Positions 60,902 through 64,000 of a stretch of DNA of 64,000 nt are shown in pieces (the first letter of the stretch is position 1; each line of letters opens with the position of its first letter). Under the pieces are notes generated by a model, which did no database searches, was not told the DNA's origin, and saw only the letters and a list, made by a program, of their open reading frames with translations. The translations under genes were made by a program, and so were the position numbers. This DNA is from Chryseobacterium takakiae (GTDB taxonomy: Bacteria > Bacteroidota > Bacteroidia > Flavobacteriales > Weeksellaceae): contig NZ_FQVO01000010.1 of assembly GCF_900129385.1 (NCBI RefSeq), positions 1 through 64,000 on the forward strand. Reading direction: 5' to 3'.

Positions 60902-60910
60902 TAAATTTGC
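60902..60910 (+). promoter_or_regulatory. -7 element directly upstream of the MutS2-like gene
   Basis: TAAATTTGC is an exact TAnnTTTGC match ending 3 bases before the GTG start at 60914. With a transcription start about 5 bases on, the message would be almost leaderless. Confidence 0.45.
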
Positions 60911-60913
60911 ACT

Positions 60914-63061
60914 GTGTTTATAAATAAAGAAGATTTAAATGAATTAGAGTTTCCGCAATTGCTCGCGGAGATCTCCCCTTTTGCATATTCTCCAAAAACA
61001 AGAGAAAAAATTCTTCAGCTTCGCCCGATGGAAATTGATGAGGCCGAACTTTCCCTGAAAAAAACTTCAGAATATTTATCCAGTTTTGAAAGTTCCAATG
61101 CCATTCCTTTTGACGAGTATGAAGATATTGAAAGCGAACTTAAATTAATGCTGATTGAAAATTACCGCCTGGAAAACGGTGCTTTCATCAAAATAAAAAT
61201 CCTCACGGAACAGATCGGGAAACTTCAGAAGTTTTTCCCAACCATGCCGGAAACTTTTCCTACTTTAATGGAAGATGCTTCTGTTTTAGAATTCAGAAAA
61301 GAAATCATTGATAAGGTGGATAAAGTTTTTAACCGTTTTGGTGAAGTAAAAAGTGAAGCTTCTCCGGTTTTAAAAGGGTTGAGAACGGAAATCCAGCATG
61401 CGAAAAAAGCAATCCAGGAAAACTTTAACCGAGCTTTATTCAATTACGGTCAGAGTGAATTTTTAGACGACATCCGTGAAACCATTATTGATGACCAGAG
61501 GGTTTTAGCTGTAAAATCAGGTTTTAAGAAAAGAGTTCCGGGAAGAGTGCTTGGATTATCAAAAACCGGTTCTATTACATACATCCAGCCGGATTCTGTA
61601 GTGAAACACTATTTTAAGCTTAAAGAAAACGAAGAGGAAGAAAAAAAAGAAATTGATAAAATTTTACGCCAGCTTACTGCAGAATTGGCAGAATATCAAC
61701 CTCAGTTGTGGAGGTATCAGAAATACATTTTCGACCTTGATTTAACGAGGGCTAAAGCAAAATTTGCAGAGCTGATCAATGGTATCTTACCAAAAATCAA
61801 CCGCCATAAAACATTGAGATTAAGAGATGCTTTTCATCCATTATTATTTTTAAGAAATAAAGCGGAAAATAAAACGATTCATCCCCAGACCCTAACATTC
61901 ACGGAACATAACAGAATTATTTGTATTTCCGGACCCAATGCAGGTGGAAAATCCATCACTTTGAAAACTGTCGGTTTACTGCAGCTGATGATCCAGAGTG
62001 GAATTCTTGTTCCCGTTCATCCGAAATCCGAAATGTTTTTCTTTGATAAAATAATGACCGATATCGGCGACAATCAGTCAATTGAAAATCATTTATCAAC
62101 TTATTCTTCGAGATTGAGGAAAATGTCGGGAATTATCCGTGAAGCAGATGCCCATACGCTTTTACTGATTGACGAATTCGGTACCGGTTCCGATCCTGAA
62201 TTAGGAGGTGCTTTAGCCGAAAGTTTCCTGGAGTTTTTCTACGATAAAAAGAGTTTTGCAATCATTACTACGCATTACACCAATATCAAACTGGTAGTAG
62301 AACAGCTTCCGAATGCCCAAAATGCAGCCATGCTCTTCAATGAAGAAACGCTGGAGCCGATGTATAAACTTGAAGTGGGACAAGCGGGAAGTTCATTTAC
62401 TTTTGAAGTAGCCGAGAAAAATAAAATCCCGAGGTTCATTATCCATTCCGCTAAGAAAAAAGTTGAGCACGACATTGTCAATCTTGATAAAACCATTGTC
62501 AAGCTTCAACAGGAAAAGTATGAGGTTGAAAAGCTGAAATCCGATCTTGCAGAAAGAAAGGAATCTGTTGAGGACAAGCGTGATAATCTACAAAAGCTTA
62601 ATGAGCAGCTTCAGCAAAAGTTGTATAATTTCCAGAAGCTGTATGAAGAAGAACACCGTAAACTGCAGTTCGGGAACAAGATTGAAACTTTTATTGACAG
62701 CTACACCAAAGGCAAATCGAGAAAAGATGTAGTGAAAGATTTTGTAAAACTCCTGGAACAGGAAAAATTCCGCAAGCTGGGTGTTGACAAAGATGAAAGC
62801 AAGCGGCTGCAGGTGGTGAAGCGGAAAATCACCCAACAGCTGAAAAAAGAAGAAGTAATTGAAAAAATTGCTGAAACCAACGAGAAACTGGAGGAAAAAC
62901 GGCAAACTGACCGTTCACTGTGGATGAAAGTGGGTCAGAGAGTTCGCATTGCCGGAAGCACAAGCGTGGGGACCATTGAGAAGATTTCCAAGAAAAAGGT
63001 GGTGGTTAACTATGGAACATTCAAAACAACCATTGATGCGGATGAATTGGAGAGAATTTAA
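60914..63061 (+). CDS. MutS2-like ATPase without Smr domain
   Basis: The start is GTG (MFINKEDLNELEFPQLLAEI). The 715-residue protein has the MutS2 core: lever and clamp regions, Walker A GPNAGGKSITLKTVG, Walker B LLIDEFGTGSDPELGGALAE and the ITTHYTNIK switch. A long coiled coil (about 500-620) follows, then a KOW-like barrel (VGQRVRIAGSTSVGTIEKI). It ends at that barrel, so the C-terminal Smr nuclease domain of classical MutS2 (usually about 780-800 residues) is missing. It could act in ribosome rescue or suppression of recombination. Confidence 0.88.
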   Translation: MFINKEDLNELEFPQLLAEISPFAYSPKTREKILQLRPMEIDEAELSLKKTSEYLSSFESSNAIPFDEYEDIESELKLMLIENYRLENGAFIKIKILTEQIGKLQKFFPTMPETFPTLMEDASVLEFRKEIIDKVDKVFNRFGEVKSEASPVLKGLRTEIQHAKKAIQENFNRALFNYGQSEFLDDIRETIIDDQRVLAVKSGFKKRVPGRVLGLSKTGSITYIQPDSVVKHYFKLKENEEEEKKEIDKILRQLTAELAEYQPQLWRYQKYIFDLDLTRAKAKFAELINGILPKINRHKTLRLRDAFHPLLFLRNKAENKTIHPQTLTFTEHNRIICISGPNAGGKSITLKTVGLLQLMIQSGILVPVHPKSEMFFFDKIMTDIGDNQSIENHLSTYSSRLRKMSGIIREADAHTLLLIDEFGTGSDPELGGALAESFLEFFYDKKSFAIITTHYTNIKLVVEQLPNAQNAAMLFNEETLEPMYKLEVGQAGSSFTFEVAEKNKIPRFIIHSAKKKVEHDIVNLDKTIVKLQQEKYEVEKLKSDLAERKESVEDKRDNLQKLNEQLQQKLYNFQKLYEEEHRKLQFGNKIETFIDSYTKGKSRKDVVKDFVKLLEQEKFRKLGVDKDESKRLQVVKRKITQQLKKEEVIEKIAETNEKLEEKRQTDRSLWMKVGQRVRIAGSTSVGTIEKISKKKVVVNYGTFKTTIDADELERI

Positions 63062-63070
63062 TGTTAAACA

Positions 63071-63559
63071 ATGACTGTAAAAACGCTGATTACTTTTAAG
63101 GATTTTTTGATGTTTAATTTAAAAAATTCATTAATCCGAATCATTGTATTTCCAATAATTGCATTAATTTTTTTTGGAATAAATTATTACAATGCAGATA
63201 ATGACAATCGGGAATTTATGGAATCGGCATCGATCTGGTTGTTGGTTTTTTTTGTTTTCATCATTATCCGCACTTATTTTAGCGTAAAGAATATTTTTAA
63301 TTCCAACAAAAAAATCCAGGAAATTATTTCCTATACTTTTACGGATGACAAAATCCGCACGGAAGGCGAAACTTTTGACGGAGATTTTACATGGAATTCG
63401 GTGTATAAAGTAAAGGAAAACAAAGAATGGTTTCTGATTTACCAAAGTGCCCGGACCATGAACATGGTTCCTAAAAAGTTTTTTACAAAGGATCAGATTT
63501 CAGGGCTTAGAGATCTCATCAGAAAGAATAAGGTGAAAGCAAAGCTCAGGAATGACTGA
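63071..63559 (+). CDS. YcxB-like membrane protein
   Basis: The 162-residue protein has two membrane helices (about 22-42 and 53-73), followed by a soluble C-terminal domain YTFTDDKIRTEGETFDGDFTWNSVYKV that resembles the YcxB family. It lies 9 bases after the MutS2-like gene and likely forms an operon with it. Function is unknown. Confidence 0.75.
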   Translation: MTVKTLITFKDFLMFNLKNSLIRIIVFPIIALIFFGINYYNADNDNREFMESASIWLLVFFVFIIIRTYFSVKNIFNSNKKIQEIISYTFTDDKIRTEGETFDGDFTWNSVYKVKENKEWFLIYQSARTMNMVPKKFFTKDQISGLRDLIRKNKVKAKLRND

Positions 63560-63571
63560 ATAAAATAGTAA

Positions 63572-63596
63572 GGGTGCCCTAAAAGCACTCTTTTTT
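63572..63596 (+). terminator. Intrinsic terminator after the YcxB-like gene
   Basis: GGGTGC (63572-63577) and GCACTC (63585-63590) form a stem with one G-T pair, followed by six T. It separates the operon from the small membrane protein gene. Confidence 0.8.
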
Positions 63597-63643
63597 ATTA
63601 TAAAAATTAGTACAGTATTCTGTTATATTGCTACATTTGAAAT

Positions 63644-63922
63644 ATGATCAAAACCATAAAAATTCTTTGGATTTTCTATCTGAAATTATTAATTCCGGCC
63701 CTATTGTTTTCTTTGCTGCTGGCTTTTCAGACGGGCTTTTCTATCGGGAATTTCGGATTTTGTTTTCTGGTTATGTTGCCTGCATTTCATTTTTTAATTT
63801 ATGAATTAAGACTGAAAAGAGAATATGTATTTTTTGCCAATTTCGGTTTTTCAAGAGCATCTCTTTGGATCATCACCGCTTCTATTGGATTTGTTATCAA
63901 TATTATTTCTAAATTGTTATGA
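63644..63922 (+). CDS. Small membrane protein coupled to an ABC ATPase gene
   Basis: The 92-residue protein has about three membrane segments (LWIFYLKLLIPALLFSLLLAF, GFCFLVMLPAFHFLIYEL, and a C-terminal IITASIGFVINIISKLL). Its stop overlaps the ABC ATPase start as ATGA. It may be a subunit of that transporter. No family recognised. Confidence 0.65.
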   Translation: MIKTIKILWIFYLKLLIPALLFSLLLAFQTGFSIGNFGFCFLVMLPAFHFLIYELRLKREYVFFANFGFSRASLWIITASIGFVINIISKLL

Positions 63923-64000
63923 GCAAGCTCCATATAGACAGTGTCACAAAATCTTACGGTTCAAAAACAATTCTAAAGGATATTTATTTAAGTTGTGAAA
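63919..64000 (+). CDS. ABC transporter ATP-binding protein (N-terminus only)
   Basis: The window ends after 27 codons (MSKLHIDSVTKSYGSKTILKD...). This is the usual start of an ABC ATPase, before its Walker A. It is coupled to the small membrane protein upstream through an ATGA overlap. Confidence 0.75.
   Translation, partial: MSKLHIDSVTKSYGSKTILKDIYLSCE

Overview
The window looks like a chromosomal stretch of a Bacteroidota bacterium, class Flavobacteriia, most likely Chryseobacterium or a close Weeksellaceae relative. The evidence is AT-rich intergenic DNA, no Shine-Dalgarno sequences in front of starts, several promoters of the Bacteroidota type (TTG, about 17-23 bases, TAnnTTTG), lipoproteins whose acylated Cys is followed by acidic residues (a surface-export signal), gliding lipoprotein GldD, and a graspetide cluster of the type described from Chryseobacterium (chryseoviridin). 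No tRNA, rRNA, CRISPR array, transposase or phage module was seen.

Region by region. 1-1.3 kb: a glycine/alanine-rich lipoprotein with a small membrane partner. 1.5-9 kb: a five-gene operon with a TolC-like/glycosidase fusion, a HlyD-like adaptor, a zinc-ribbon TackOD1-type protein, a processive family-2 glycosyltransferase and a surface lipoprotein. It reads as an uncharacterised synthase-dependent polysaccharide export system. 9-18 kb: an acetyltransferase, an AraC regulator, a stand-alone EF-Tu domain-3 protein, a second beta-propeller/beta-helix lipoprotein, a ChaA-like antiporter, a MaoC hydratase, and a cold-shock pair (RNA helicase plus Csp). 18.4-22.5 kb: a GT14 transferase and an arsenic resistance operon (arsR, DUF6428, arsenate reductase, GNAT, ACR3). 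22.7-27.5 kb: a tight minus-strand operon of thioredoxin, ApbE flavin transferase, DUF4266, DUF3570, PAP2 phosphatase and VIT transporter. 27.7-39.8 kb: housekeeping and small genes (KAS III, a second csp, photolyase, L,D-transpeptidase, QueG, rhodanese, HD protein, nitronate monooxygenase-like) plus a MITE-like inverted repeat. 39.8-47 kb: SurA-like foldase, PfkB kinase, GldD, MvaD, acyl-CoA synthetase, epimerase. 47-50.3 kb: graspetide cluster with four precursors and two ATP-grasp ligases. 50.4-64 kb: hydrolase, PdxJ, membrane proteins, MscS channel, lipoproteins, uracil-DNA glycosylase, a YceI/porin operon, a MutS2-like protein and the start of an ABC transporter.

The most interesting items are: the polysaccharide-export-like operon; the four multicore graspetide precursors, in which Thr-x4-Asp units repeat every eight residues before a microviridin core, with a terminator hairpin between precursors and enzymes; a shared sequence at the 5' ends of two cold-shock leaders; a 26-residue very basic peptide with its own promoter and terminator; two nearly identical putative ArsR operators; and a possible flavinylation site in DUF4266 next to ApbE. 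All functions are read from sequence patterns and family knowledge; no database search was run.
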